Source: an uncultured bacterium (GTDB lineage: Bacteria > Elusimicrobiota > Elusimicrobia > Elusimicrobiales > Elusimicrobiaceae). Taken from it: 64,000 nt of DNA. Made by a program: the position numbers and the translations under genes. This document shows, one piece after another, positions 54,682 to 63,897 of this stretch; positions within the stretch are counted from its first letter, which is position 1, and the number at the start of each line of letters is the position of its first letter. The stretch is taken from NCBI GenBank assembly GCA_949291365.1, contig CASEVJ010000005.1:248001-312000 (forward strand). The letters run 5' to 3'. The notes beneath the pieces were generated by a model. The model saw nothing but the letters and a program-made list of their open reading frames with translations, was not told the DNA's origin and ran no database searches.

Positions 54682-55275
54682 TTAGTTTTTATCGGACGTA
54701 TCTAAAATAATATCGGCGCGGCGGGCGGTATCACAATGCCGGAAATACCGCTCTTCCCGGGGTATCCAGCGGTTAATAAAATCATTCAGTTTTTCTTCGC
54801 TCTCGCGTTTTTGCAGGCGGCGGTATTGGCTGTCTGTATCCAGCTTTAAAAATACTTTATACGCATAATACGTTTCCAACGCAGGCAGCAGAGAATACGT
54901 GCCCTCTATTATATACACGGGCTGGGGGACAATGGAGCGCGCTTTTTTCCAGCGGTCGGCATGTGCGTCATAGGGGCGGTACAAAAACGGCAAGCCCTGC
55001 ACCGCGGGCACCAACACTTCCTGCGCCAGCCGCTCCCAGTTTATATGTCCACCCGGCATTTGCAAACGCTGCGGCGTACGCAGGGCAAAAGGCAAATAAA
55101 AATCGTCCGTATGAAACACCGGCGCGCCCAGCGCGTCCGCCAGTGCGCGGGCCAATGTAGTTTTGCCGCTGCCGCAGGCACCGTCTATGGCTATCAGAAA
55201 GGGTAGCTGGGTACGGGATATTTGTTTCTGCACGGCAGACAGCACTTTATCAAAAGGATTTTTGCAAAATGCCAT
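54682..55275 (-). CDS. Uridine kinase-like P-loop kinase
   Basis: A 197-residue kinase with Walker A IDGACGSGKTTLARAL, HTDDFYLP (substrate Asp), NWERLAQEVLVP, YIIEGTYSLLP and a lid helix with basic residues. This is the small P-loop kinase type of uridine kinase/phosphoribulokinase. It lacks the full Udk length, so the substrate is not certain. The start overlaps the A-run of the preceding terminator region; no SD is obvious. Confidence 0.8.
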   Translation of the reverse strand: MAFCKNPFDKVLSAVQKQISRTQLPFLIAIDGACGSGKTTLARALADALGAPVFHTDDFYLPFALRTPQRLQMPGGHINWERLAQEVLVPAVQGLPFLYRPYDAHADRWKKARSIVPQPVYIIEGTYSLLPALETYYAYKVFLKLDTDSQYRRLQKRESEEKLNDFINRWIPREERYFRHCDTARRADIILDTSDKN

Positions 55276-55280
55276 AAAAA

Positions 55281-55305
55281 AGGCGGCCCATGCCCCGGGC
55301 CGCCT
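55281..55305 (-). terminator. Terminator of DUF362 gene
   Basis: AGGCGGCCC / GGGCCGCCT stem; six A's on the left give the T-run, which overlaps the start of the next minus-strand gene. Confidence 0.75.
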
Positions 55306-55311
55306 GCTCCT

Positions 55312-56421
55312 TTATTTAATTTCTATCAGTTCGTAATCCGTATTTCCCAAGCCCATTTCCCGCGCGTAATCCACACAAACGCGCCAATTGGTTACGGGCG
55401 TCAAATCGGTAAAATGGTCGCCGTGTGTATGCTCCCGCTGAGCCAACAAACTGTTTTGCATGACGGGCTGGCGGTTGGCAGCGTCGCCGCAGGCCGTGTC
55501 CAACGCCACCGGGTCAAACGAAGCGAACATGCCAATATCGGGCACAATGGGCACATCGTTTTCGGCGTGGCAGTCGCAATACGGGGAAATGTCTATGGCT
55601 AAACTGATATGGAAATGCGGCCGCCCGTGCAACACCGCGGCGGAATATTCCACAATTTTCTTGTTAAGCACATCATTGGACTCATCGTTAGGCGCTGTCA
55701 CCGCGTCCATCGGGCAAACGCCAATACAGCGCCCGCAGCCCACACATTTGGCATGGTCAATAGACGCTTTGCCACCGCTAATACTGGGAGCGTCATGCGC
55801 GCAAATGCGCACACAGGCCCCGCACCCCACGCAGTTTTCCGTATGCACATAGGGCTTGCCCGCGCTGTGCATTTCCATTTTGCCGGCACGCGAACCGCAG
55901 CCCATGCCGATATTTTTCAAAGCACCGCCCGTGCCGGCGCATTCATGGCCTTTGAAATGGCTTAACGAAATAATAATGTCCGCGTCCATAATGGCATGGC
56001 CGATTTTAGCTTCTTTGACATATTTGCCGCCAGGTACGGGCACCAAGGTTTCATCGGTGCCTTTGAGCCCGTCGGCAATAATAATTTGACAGCCGGTAGT
56101 CTGGGAAGTGTAGCCGTTGGAAGCGGCGGAAGCCAAATGGTCTAGCGCATTTTTACGGCCGCCCACATATAAGGTGTTACAATCAGTCAAAAACGGCTTT
56201 CCCCCCAGCTCTTTAACCACTTCCGCCACGGCGGTGGCGTAATTGGGTCGCAGAAAAGCGAGGTTGCCCGGCTCTCCAAAATGGATTTTGATAGCCACAA
56301 ATTTATTTTTAAAGTCAATCTGATCTATGCCAGCGGATTTAATAAGTCGCTGGAGCTTTTTGGGCAGGCCTTCGCCCAGTTTGGTACGCATGCTGGTAAA
56401 ATATACTTTAGATTTAGTCAT
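55312..56421 (-). CDS. DUF362 protein with two 4Fe-4S clusters
   Basis: A 369-residue protein. The N-terminal DUF362 domain (about 1-190 and again after the ferredoxin part) has KIHFGEPGNLAFLRP and SLSHFKGHECAGTGGALKNIGMG (broken here). Residues about 205-270 hold a 2[4Fe-4S] ferredoxin insert: CVGCGACVRICAHDA and CVGCGRCIGVCPMDA. Its role in metabolism is unknown; an electron carrier or anaerobic redox enzyme is likely. SD GGAGG fixes the ATG; an upstream extension lacks one. Confidence 0.88.
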   Translation of the reverse strand: MTKSKVYFTSMRTKLGEGLPKKLQRLIKSAGIDQIDFKNKFVAIKIHFGEPGNLAFLRPNYATAVAEVVKELGGKPFLTDCNTLYVGGRKNALDHLASAASNGYTSQTTGCQIIIADGLKGTDETLVPVPGGKYVKEAKIGHAIMDADIIISLSHFKGHECAGTGGALKNIGMGCGSRAGKMEMHSAGKPYVHTENCVGCGACVRICAHDAPSISGGKASIDHAKCVGCGRCIGVCPMDAVTAPNDESNDVLNKKIVEYSAAVLHGRPHFHISLAIDISPYCDCHAENDVPIVPDIGMFASFDPVALDTACGDAANRQPVMQNSLLAQREHTHGDHFTDLTPVTNWRVCVDYAREMGLGNTDYELIEIK

Positions 56422-56496
56422 AGGTGCCTCCGTTGTTTTATTATATAATCTGCTAAAAGGTTTTGCACGGGGCTGGAGTGCACCCCAGGGGGATTT

Positions 56497-57268
56497 ATGC
56501 AATACACACGGCTGAAAAACGGACACGAAATTCCGCTCATTGGCTTTGGTACCTATCAAATTGACGACCCGGCCCAGGCGCCGCATATCTTTCAGCAGGC
56601 CCTGGCGCTGGGCTACCGCCTACTGGATACGGCCGCTTTTTATAACAACGAAGAATATGTGGGGCAAGCTCTGCGCCAAAGCGGTTTAAAGCGCAAGGAA
56701 GTTTTTTTAAGCAGCAAAGTTTGGAAAGACCAACATGGCTATGATGCTACACTAAATGCCTTTGACGCTTCCCTGCGCAAGCTGGGCACCGATTATCTGG
56801 ATTTATATCTTATTCACCAGCCCGCCGAAAAAAATCTGGAAACCTGGCAGGCCCTGGAAACGCTTTATAAAGAAGGCCGTGTCAAAGCTATCGGCGTGTC
56901 TAACTTTCAGCCGGCCGATTTGGAAGAGCTGGTGCAGCAAGGCGATATTATCCCCATGATTGACCAGGTGGAATACCACCCGCTTTACCAGCAAAAGGCC
57001 TTGCGGGCGTACTGCCGCCGGCTGGACATCAAACTGCAGGCCTACAGCCCCGCTGATGCGAGGGGAAGCGTTACAACTGCCGCTTATGGGCAAACTAGCA
57101 GACAAATATCACAAAACACCGGCACAAATTGTGCTGCGCTGGATTATACAAAACGATGTAATCCCCCTGCCCAAAGCAGCCAGCCCGGCCCGCATGAAAG
57201 AAAATTTAGGCGTATTTGACTTTGTCCTGTCGGAAGAAGATATGCTGCAAATAGCTGCTTGCTCTTAA
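56497..57268 (+). pseudogene. Aldo/keto reductase with a frameshift
   Basis: An aldo/keto reductase of about 257 residues if repaired. GFGTYQIDDP, then LLDTAAFYNNE (catalytic Asp and Tyr), SSKVWKDQHG (Lys), LIHQPAEKN (His) and IGVSNFQPADL are all present. At about 57052-57058 the frame shifts. The first frame continues as QAYSPADARGSV and ends at 57219 in unrelated text. The next frame reads LMRGEALQLPLMGKLADKY...PLPKA and ends normally at 57268. One extra base near the CCCC run explains it. It could be a true pseudogene or a sequencing error. Confidence 0.85.
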
Positions 57269-57323
57269 CGCAAGCCCGCCTTTTATACCCGGGCAAACAT
57301 GCTGTCCGCTACTGGCTAGTGGC

Positions 57324-60300
57324 TTATTTCAGGGGCGACTCAACGCCTTTGGGCCGTTTAGGCACTTTTTCAAACATTTCGTGGGCTGTTTGGGCCACAT
57401 AGTCCACCCATTCTTTTTTCAATTCAACCACGGGCGAAGTTCTATACCCTGCAAAAGGAGTCATATCCTCCCCCCAGCAAAATTGGCGAATGCCCCGTTC
57501 TTTGGGCTGCAAGTGTATTTTGGCGTCCGGAGCAGAAAGATAGCGTTGTTTCCAAGGCCCTATATTGTGCACCGTGCCGGGGCAGGCCCGCTCCAGTTCC
57601 AGCAAATTCACCAGCAGTCCCCGCGGGGTTTTAGAATCGGCCACTTTGCGCAGCAACTCCAACTCTTTAGCCAAAGTGCCCAACGCTTTCTGCTGTTGCG
57701 GCGGAGCAGTGCGTAACTGGCGGCGGACTCTTTTAACACTTTGGGCCAGCGGATAAAAATCTTTCCCGTTCAGCAAAGCGCGGCCGGCCAGGCCGTCGCC
57801 GTTGTATTGCATACGCTGCAACATTTTACTGAACAGTATTTCCCGGGAAGTGCCCGTGGCAAACTGGGCGGGCAAATCCTCTGCCAAGGAAGCTTGCATA
57901 CGGGCTGTTGTAACAAACCAATCCGTCTTGCGAAGTACGTCCGGGTAATCCCACAGCGCTTTGCGCACATTGCATAAAAAGGTACCAGAGAAACATCCGT
58001 TCACATATATAGAGGAATGAAGTGAACGGCTTTGCTGCAGCTGGGGCAAAAGAGTCGGAGCGGATAATACCCAGTTAGGTCTGTCTCTTCTTTCTTTTAA
58101 AAGTCCCTTCCAAATGCCTTTTTTGGATATACCGCCATGCACATGTGCCAGCAAAATATTTTCCTGGCCGGATTTAAAAAACCTTAACGCCTGGGATATC
58201 GGCTCCAAATGCACGATTTGCGGCTGAAAAAACCCCACCATTGTTTTGCGGGCCCAAGCATGATTGATATCCAGTCCGTCCCCCCATACAAACACGCTGT
58301 TGGGCGTGCGATAGGCCTCCGGCAAAAATAAAATGCGGTTTTGAAAACCCAGCGACATCTTTTCCCCGAACACGGGCTTCTTGTACAAAGCACGCTCTAA
58401 TGCATAATATTCTTTAAGCTGGAACGGCGAAAACGCCTCCTTATTTTTTCCCAGCACTTCCAATTGCTTACGTAAGCCGGAGGCATTAGACAAAACTCTG
58501 GCGTTCCAATCCAAAAAATGATTATCAAACCGGTCCCCCCACACAATGGCACGGTGTATTTCCCTGTCTGTAGCCGAGTGAAGCTGGGCCGGCTGTCTTT
58601 TGCGCAAACGCAACAGATAATCCATATATTGTGTCAGCAGCTGTTTACGGCCGCCACGGGCAAAAATACCGGACGGCTCCGCCGGGAAAACAATCTCTTT
58701 CCAGTCGGCAAAACCGGCTTCCGTATTGTATATCCGGCTCAAACGCTGCGCCGCATCGGTTTGTTTTTCCAATTCCACAAAGCGCGACACGTCCTGCAGC
58801 GCCTGGCGCATTGAACTGGCGTCTCCCCGCAAAGCTGCCGCGGTGGTAATTCCTTTGCGTTTCCACTTTGTCTCCAGTTCCCGCATTATCCCTCGTCCCC
58901 ACTGGGCACTGGCAGCCATATCCTGCACTTCATGCTGGGACAACAGGTACTCTCTCCAGCCGCTGACATTATCCTTCTGCATCTGGTAAATTTCGCGGAA
59001 CAGCTGGGGTGCCCGCTGCAAATCCTTTTCCGCTTGGGAGGCCTTTTTAAGCAATGACCCTGTTTTAGATAAAGAAAACGAAGGCGTACTCTGACCAAAC
59101 AGCCCAAACATTTCCCGCGCCGTATCCGCCACATAATCCACCCACTTGGGCTCCAGCCGCACAAACGGCACCATATAATTGTCCACATCTATTTTCCAGG
59201 GTTTCAGCCCCCACATAAAAGAGCTGGATGTTTCCGGCATAAAAGATTGCATCATTAAAAGCCGCTCAAAATGCTGTACATATCCCGGATGTCGCTGGCC
59301 AAACAGCGTCAGCGCGCTAATCAGCTCCTGCTGGTCGGACGCTTCTGCCATGTAAAACAACAGTTTCAAATCATCACGCATGCGCTGCAGCGCGGCTTGC
59401 TCTGCCTTGGGGGCTGCCGCTATTTCCCGCTCTATACGCGTTATGCTGGCCCGCAGTGGGTAGACTTCCCGCCCTTTCACCCAAGCCCGCGCCGCCAGGC
59501 CGGCACCGTTATCGGTGATATTTAAAAGCAGTTTATTTAATAATCTTTCCCGCACGCTGTTGCCCGTTACAAAAGCCGGCAACGGCTTGGAAGAGGCCGG
59601 CTGCAATGGCGCCACGGAAACAAACCACTCGGTTTTTTGTGCGGCCTGGGGGAATTCTTCAAATAAGGATTTTAAATCTCTAAACACACTGCCCATCTGG
59701 CAACTGTTAATATAGACGGAGGTCAACGGGGAGTCCGCCTGTAAAACTGCTTTTACCAGCTTATCTGCAGAGAAAGTGGCCGCCGGACGTGTCTCTCCGG
59801 GCAGCGGTCTGCCCAGCACGGCTTTCCACTTGCCGTTTTGCGATATATAGCCATGCCCATTCAAAAATATCACATTTTCTTCTCCGCTGCGTAAAAACGG
59901 GGCAATCGCGGAAAAGGGCTGCGCACGGAAAATCTGCTCCATAGGGAACCCTAACGGAGATTTGTTAGCCAACATACTTAATGCGCCTATTTCATCGCCC
60001 CATACCCATAATGTATTCGGAGAGGGCTGCAAAAAAGGCACATTCATCGTACGCAGCTGCAGCAAAGTCAGTTTTTCTGTATCTAAAGGAGAAAAGGAAA
60101 TTTCTTTAATTAATTTTTGTACTTCTTTTCGCTGCAGGGCAGACAGTCCTTCCTGGTTTTGCAAATCCAGCAGGCGCCGTCTCACAGCTGCGCGGGAAGC
60201 CAGCCCTTCCTTCGGCCAAGCCAGTTCCTGCGGCGCGACTAACTCATCGCGAATATCCAACACCTTCTTTATTTCTTTGCCCAAAACCGCTTTTCCCGGG

Positions 60301-62795
60301 TGGCTCCCCGCGGGCAAAGCAACCATTTTTTGCTGCAACAAAGCAAGGTATTTGTCTGCCAGTTCCACCCGCCAAAAATCAGAAAAGAGTACTTCTTTCC
60401 CAGATAAAGAAATATCAAAACTGCCTGCAGGCAGGGCTTTTTCCGCCCGTAATTTCTGATAAAAAGCCAAATCCTGCTCCAGACGCACATATTCCTGGCT
60501 GTCGCGCAATGCGCGGCCCATGCGGGAAGAATTTTGGGACAGCTCCTTAAGCAGTTTATCCGCCGGGCCATTCCATTTTTTCAGCAAGGCCTGCATTTGT
60601 TCAAAAGTAGTCTGGGCCGACCCCGCCAACAACCCCCAATCCGCGCTCTGCAAGGCCAGCGCAACGGGCTTGTCTTGCATAGCCAGGCGGGTGGTACGCA
60701 GCGCGCTCTGCGTCAGCACACTGCTGCCTGCCTTTGAGGAGGAAGCCGCTTGGAGCAAGGGCTTGGACGCCGCGGGTGCCGCCTTCAGAGTGATTGGGTG
60801 GGCCGGGAGCGCCGGGCGCACGGCTGCGGTCTTGTCTGTTCCGGCCAAAGAAAGCAGCATCGGCGCCTGCGTGTTAGCCGCGGCGGCGGGCGCAGCCGGA
60901 CGGGGGGCTGCTTGCGGCTGCAAGGCAGCTACGGTTTTGACTAAATTTTGTTTTGCGTTTTTAGCGGCGGAAGTCTGGCGGAAAACACGTAATTTTTTCA
61001 GCCGGGAAGACAAAGCCGCCAGCTTGCGCACATCGGCGTTAATACGTCCCGCCCGTACAGCAGCCAGCCCCCGCTTAAGCGAAAGCCCCCACTGCACCCC
61101 TTTAATGGCGGCCGCCGGCAAAGCCAGCGTATAATAAACGCCCAAGCCCATATCCACCACAGAGGAGACGCTCTTGGCCGCGTGATAAATTTTCTGTCCG
61201 GTTTCTTTGCGTTGATAGACAGGGCTGTCCTGATTATATTTTTCAAGAGTAACAGAGGTCTGGGAGGGTACGTCTGTTTTCTGCTCTTTCAGGGCCAGTA
61301 TCTGCGCCTGCAAACGCAGAGAGGAGGGCATCGTTTCCGCGCCCGCCAGCTCAAAATAATTTTCCTCCGAACGGCGGGGGTCATACAACTGTTGCTGAAG
61401 CTGTTTAATTTGCTCGTCTAACTGGCGGTTTTGCTCCAGGGCTTCCCGGCGGGCTTTTTCCACTTTCTGCACTTCTGCTTCAAACACGTCATAGAACAGC
61501 CCGTCTAACCGCATTTCCGTCTGGGCGTTTAAATCCCCCATTACATTTTCAAAATACAGCCGCGTCACCAAAGCCGGTGCAGAAAGATGCAAGCGCTGGG
61601 CAACACCCTGCAGTTGTTTGGACGCGCCGGATGTCTGTCCGCTGGCAAGCGCCCCTGTCAGAAAAGGAAGCAGCGTTTTGCATTGTACGGAGAAAAACAG
61701 AGGAGTGGCACCTTTTCCCAGCTCCCGGCCATGGGCCCAGTCTTCCAGTTCCACCTCACAGCTGCCCAACCCGTATTGCGCCAACAGCCGCTCCGCGTCC
61801 GGGCTGGGACTGCCTTGATTATACAGCATGCGGGCCAACTCTTCCCAAGCGTTCCCGTCCGCTTCGCCATACAAATTCGGCAGCACGGCCATGGCGGAGA
61901 CATTGCCCAAATAGCGTCCGCGGCTGAATTGCACTTTGTTAATCCACCAGCCGGTCATGAAAACGTCTATTTTTTGCCAGAAATTCTCCGGTTCTTTGTC
62001 CACCGCTTTTGCCAGCACAGGGGCCAATAATCTTTCCTGCCCCATAGCCGAAAGCGCCGCCGCCCCCGCCAACAGCTCACGCGCAATCAGCGGCTGTTGC
62101 ACATCTTCCTGCAGCACCTGGGCAATCAGGCGGGCATCTTCTTCCGTCCGGGCCAACAGCGCCATACTCTCCAATGCATCGGCGCGCCCTTCGCAAAAAA
62201 TACGGTATCCGCTGCCCTGATTACATTGGGCGGGCTGGGTTAAAATACGCCGGTACAGCTCCCGCAGGGCAACGAGATCCCGCGCGGCAAAAAACTGATA
62301 TTGCTGCTGCAGCGGCAGCAGCGGCAGCGCCACTTCCAGCACACTCTGCACGACTATTGGATAATAGGCCCCTTCCGTACGGTAGAGCTCCATCAGCTCC
62401 GCCACGGCGGAACGGATTTCCTGTATATCCGCTTCCGTCAGTTCGGCCTGCGGGCCGGCGGGAGAAGGTTCATTGGACGGCATAAAAGCGTCGCGCAGTT
62501 GTTTGGCGCGGCGATATACCGGGCTGTTTTGATACAGGGATAAATCTGTCAGATTGGCCTGATGTACATGGACGCTTTCATAGGCGTTTTGGGAGGAGGG
62601 ATTGGCTGGTTTGTAGCTGTCATAAGCGCCGCGTTCCCCCCGCAGAGCCACCCGGCGCATGGTATTGGAGGCATGGTCTAACCAGCTGGATTTTTCAAAA
62701 AAAGTACCGCCGGGCCGCTGCCAAGCCCAAAGCCCGCCGGCACTCTGCACCAGCAGTGCCGCACTGATAAATAAAGAAAGAATGCGTCTGGCCAT
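57324..62795 (-). CDS. 1823-residue secreted protein with two caspase/legumain-like (clan CD) domains
   Basis: Signal peptide MARRILSLFISAALLVQSAG, then a helical-repeat-like region (about 100-430), a coiled coil (about 430-480), and an Ala/Pro-rich linker (about 620-690). Two related domains follow. Domain 1 has its His in VIFLNGHGYIS (His981) and its Cys in SVYINSCQMGSVF (Cys1032). Domain 2 has LLAHVHGGIS (His1553) and SSIYVNGCFSGTF (Cys1601). His-to-Cys spacing of 48-51, a preceding hydrophobic strand and C-x-x-G-S/T-x-F fit clan CD peptidases (legumain, caspase, gingipain). Each domain is followed by text like KTEWFVSVA or KTDWFVTTA and by WVDYVAxTAxEMF (residues 1218 and 1796). No activity is proven. 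TATACT ends 7 nt before the ATG. Confidence 0.8.
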   Translation of the reverse strand: MARRILSLFISAALLVQSAGGLWAWQRPGGTFFEKSSWLDHASNTMRRVALRGERGAYDSYKPANPSSQNAYESVHVHQANLTDLSLYQNSPVYRRAKQLRDAFMPSNEPSPAGPQAELTEADIQEIRSAVAELMELYRTEGAYYPIVVQSVLEVALPLLPLQQQYQFFAARDLVALRELYRRILTQPAQCNQGSGYRIFCEGRADALESMALLARTEEDARLIAQVLQEDVQQPLIARELLAGAAALSAMGQERLLAPVLAKAVDKEPENFWQKIDVFMTGWWINKVQFSRGRYLGNVSAMAVLPNLYGEADGNAWEELARMLYNQGSPSPDAERLLAQYGLGSCEVELEDWAHGRELGKGATPLFFSVQCKTLLPFLTGALASGQTSGASKQLQGVAQRLHLSAPALVTRLYFENVMGDLNAQTEMRLDGLFYDVFEAEVQKVEKARREALEQNRQLDEQIKQLQQQLYDPRRSEENYFELAGAETMPSSLRLQAQILALKEQKTDVPSQTSVTLEKYNQDSPVYQRKETGQKIYHAAKSVSSVVDMGLGVYYTLALPAAAIKGVQWGLSLKRGLAAVRAGRINADVRKLAALSSRLKKLRVFRQTSAAKNAKQNLVKTVAALQPQAAPRPAAPAAAANTQAPMLLSLAGTDKTAAVRPALPAHPITLKAAPAASKPLLQAASSSKAGSSVLTQSALRTTRLAMQDKPVALALQSADWGLLAGSAQTTFEQMQALLKKWNGPADKLLKELSQNSSRMGRALRDSQEYVRLEQDLAFYQKLRAEKALPAGSFDISLSGKEVLFSDFWRVELADKYLALLQQKMVALPAGSHPGKAVLGKEIKKVLDIRDELVAPQELAWPKEGLASRAAVRRRLLDLQNQEGLSALQRKEVQKLIKEISFSPLDTEKLTLLQLRTMNVPFLQPSPNTLWVWGDEIGALSMLANKSPLGFPMEQIFRAQPFSAIAPFLRSGEENVIFLNGHGYISQNGKWKAVLGRPLPGETRPAATFSADKLVKAVLQADSPLTSVYINSCQMGSVFRDLKSLFEEFPQAAQKTEWFVSVAPLQPASSKPLPAFVTGNSVRERLLNKLLLNITDNGAGLAARAWVKGREVYPLRASITRIEREIAAAPKAEQAALQRMRDDLKLLFYMAEASDQQELISALTLFGQRHPGYVQHFERLLMMQSFMPETSSSFMWGLKPWKIDVDNYMVPFVRLEPKWVDYVADTAREMFGLFGQSTPSFSLSKTGSLLKKASQAEKDLQRAPQLFREIYQMQKDNVSGWREYLLSQHEVQDMAASAQWGRGIMRELETKWKRKGITTAAALRGDASSMRQALQDVSRFVELEKQTDAAQRLSRIYNTEAGFADWKEIVFPAEPSGIFARGGRKQLLTQYMDYLLRLRKRQPAQLHSATDREIHRAIVWGDRFDNHFLDWNARVLSNASGLRKQLEVLGKNKEAFSPFQLKEYYALERALYKKPVFGEKMSLGFQNRILFLPEAYRTPNSVFVWGDGLDINHAWARKTMVGFFQPQIVHLEPISQALRFFKSGQENILLAHVHGGISKKGIWKGLLKERRDRPNWVLSAPTLLPQLQQSRSLHSSIYVNGCFSGTFLCNVRKALWDYPDVLRKTDWFVTTARMQASLAEDLPAQFATGTSREILFSKMLQRMQYNGDGLAGRALLNGKDFYPLAQSVKRVRRQLRTAPPQQQKALGTLAKELELLRKVADSKTPRGLLVNLLELERACPGTVHNIGPWKQRYLSAPDAKIHLQPKERGIRQFCWGEDMTPFAGYRTSPVVELKKEWVDYVAQTAHEMFEKVPKRPKGVESPLK

Positions 62796-62893
62796 ATACT
62801 TTAGTATAGGTATTCCCTTATTTACGTCACAAGGGTCATAAGTCCTAAAAAAACAGGGCCTAAAGACCCAGACAAAATTGCTATGATAAACCC

Positions 62894-63409
62894 ATGACCC
62901 GCTTGATTGCTTTACAAACCGACATTACCCGTCTGCAGGCAGACGCCATTGTCAACGCCGCCAACTGCTCACTTTTAGGCGGTGGAGGCGTAGACGGGGC
63001 CATACACCGTGCCGCCGGAGCACAGCTGCTGCAGGCCTGCCGCGCGCTGGGCGGCTGTAAAACGGGACAGGCCAAAATTACCCCCGGCTTTGCCTTGCCC
63101 GCCAAATACATCATTCATACCCCGGGGCCGGTATGGCATGGCGGTAGCCGGCGGGAGCAGGATTTGCTGGCTTGTTGTTACCGCTCTTCTTTGGAGCTGG
63201 CGCGGACGCACCAGGCCAAAACCGTGGCTTTCCCGTGCATTTCCACCGGGGTCTACGGCTTTCCGCAAGAATTGGCGGCCCGTACGGCGCTGGCGGCGGT
63301 GCGGGACTATATAGCCGCATATCCCCAGGCCTTTGAAATAATTTATTTTGTTTGTTTTTTAGCGACAGACCTGGCCATTTATCAAAACCTGCTGGCGGAA
63401 AAAATATGA
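62894..63409 (+). CDS. Macrodomain (O-acetyl-ADP-ribose deacetylase-like)
   Basis: A 171-residue macrodomain. VNAANCSLLGGGGVDGAIHRAAG (adenine and ADP-ribose loop), GKITPGF-like AKITPGFALPA, then VAFPCISTGVYGFP in the second loop, match the MacroD/YmdB type. It removes ADP-ribose from proteins or hydrolyses O-acetyl-ADP-ribose. TATGAT with a TGC extension ends 6 nt before the ATG. It overlaps the next gene by 4 nt (ATGA). It is divergent from the giant clan-CD-like gene. Confidence 0.92.
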   Translation: MTRLIALQTDITRLQADAIVNAANCSLLGGGGVDGAIHRAAGAQLLQACRALGGCKTGQAKITPGFALPAKYIIHTPGPVWHGGSRREQDLLACCYRSSLELARTHQAKTVAFPCISTGVYGFPQELAARTALAAVRDYIAAYPQAFEIIYFVCFLATDLAIYQNLLAEKI

Positions 63410-63897
63410 TAAAAAGTTTTCCCCCAATCGTCGGCCCCCGCACCCGTGTGTTAATTGTGGGCAGCATGCCCGGCAAGGCCTCGTTGGAGGCGGGGCAATA
63501 TTATGCCCACCCGCGCAACCAGTTTTGGCGCATTATTTTTGACACGTTTGAACATGGCCGCACCCCGGAAAATTATGCCGACAAAACAGCCGTTTTGCTT
63601 CGCCACGGGCTGGGCCTGTGGGACACCCTGGCCAGCTGCCTGCGTCAAGGCAGTGCAGACGCCCATATCCGCCGCCAAACGCCCAACGATTTCCCGGCGC
63701 TTCTGCGCCGCTTCCCCCAAATACAGACTTTGTTATTTAATGGCGGGGCCGCGTTTGCCTTCTACCGGCGCGCCTTTGGGGAGCCGCCCTGCCGGTTTTA
63801 CCGCTTGCCCTCCACCAGCCCGGCACATGCCGCCCTTTGCTATGAGGAAAAAAAGGCCCGCTGGCAGCAGGCACTTTTAGGACAGAAGCACCTATAA
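63406..63897 (+). CDS. Mug/UDG-superfamily DNA glycosylase (deoxyinosine type)
   Basis: A 163-residue protein. It has LIVGSMPGKASLEAGQYYAHPRNQFWRI (GxxPG...Y...N/NxFW, the active pocket of the hypoxanthine/uracil glycosylase group), GLWDTLASC, TLLFNGGAAF and LPSTSPAHAA (the second motif). It probably removes hypoxanthine or uracil from DNA to start base excision repair. It overlaps the macrodomain stop (ATGA), so the pair is coupled. No terminator is seen before the window ends. Confidence 0.85.
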   Translation: MIKSFPPIVGPRTRVLIVGSMPGKASLEAGQYYAHPRNQFWRIIFDTFEHGRTPENYADKTAVLLRHGLGLWDTLASCLRQGSADAHIRRQTPNDFPALLRRFPQIQTLLFNGGAAFAFYRRAFGEPPCRFYRLPSTSPAHAALCYEEKKARWQQALLGQKHL

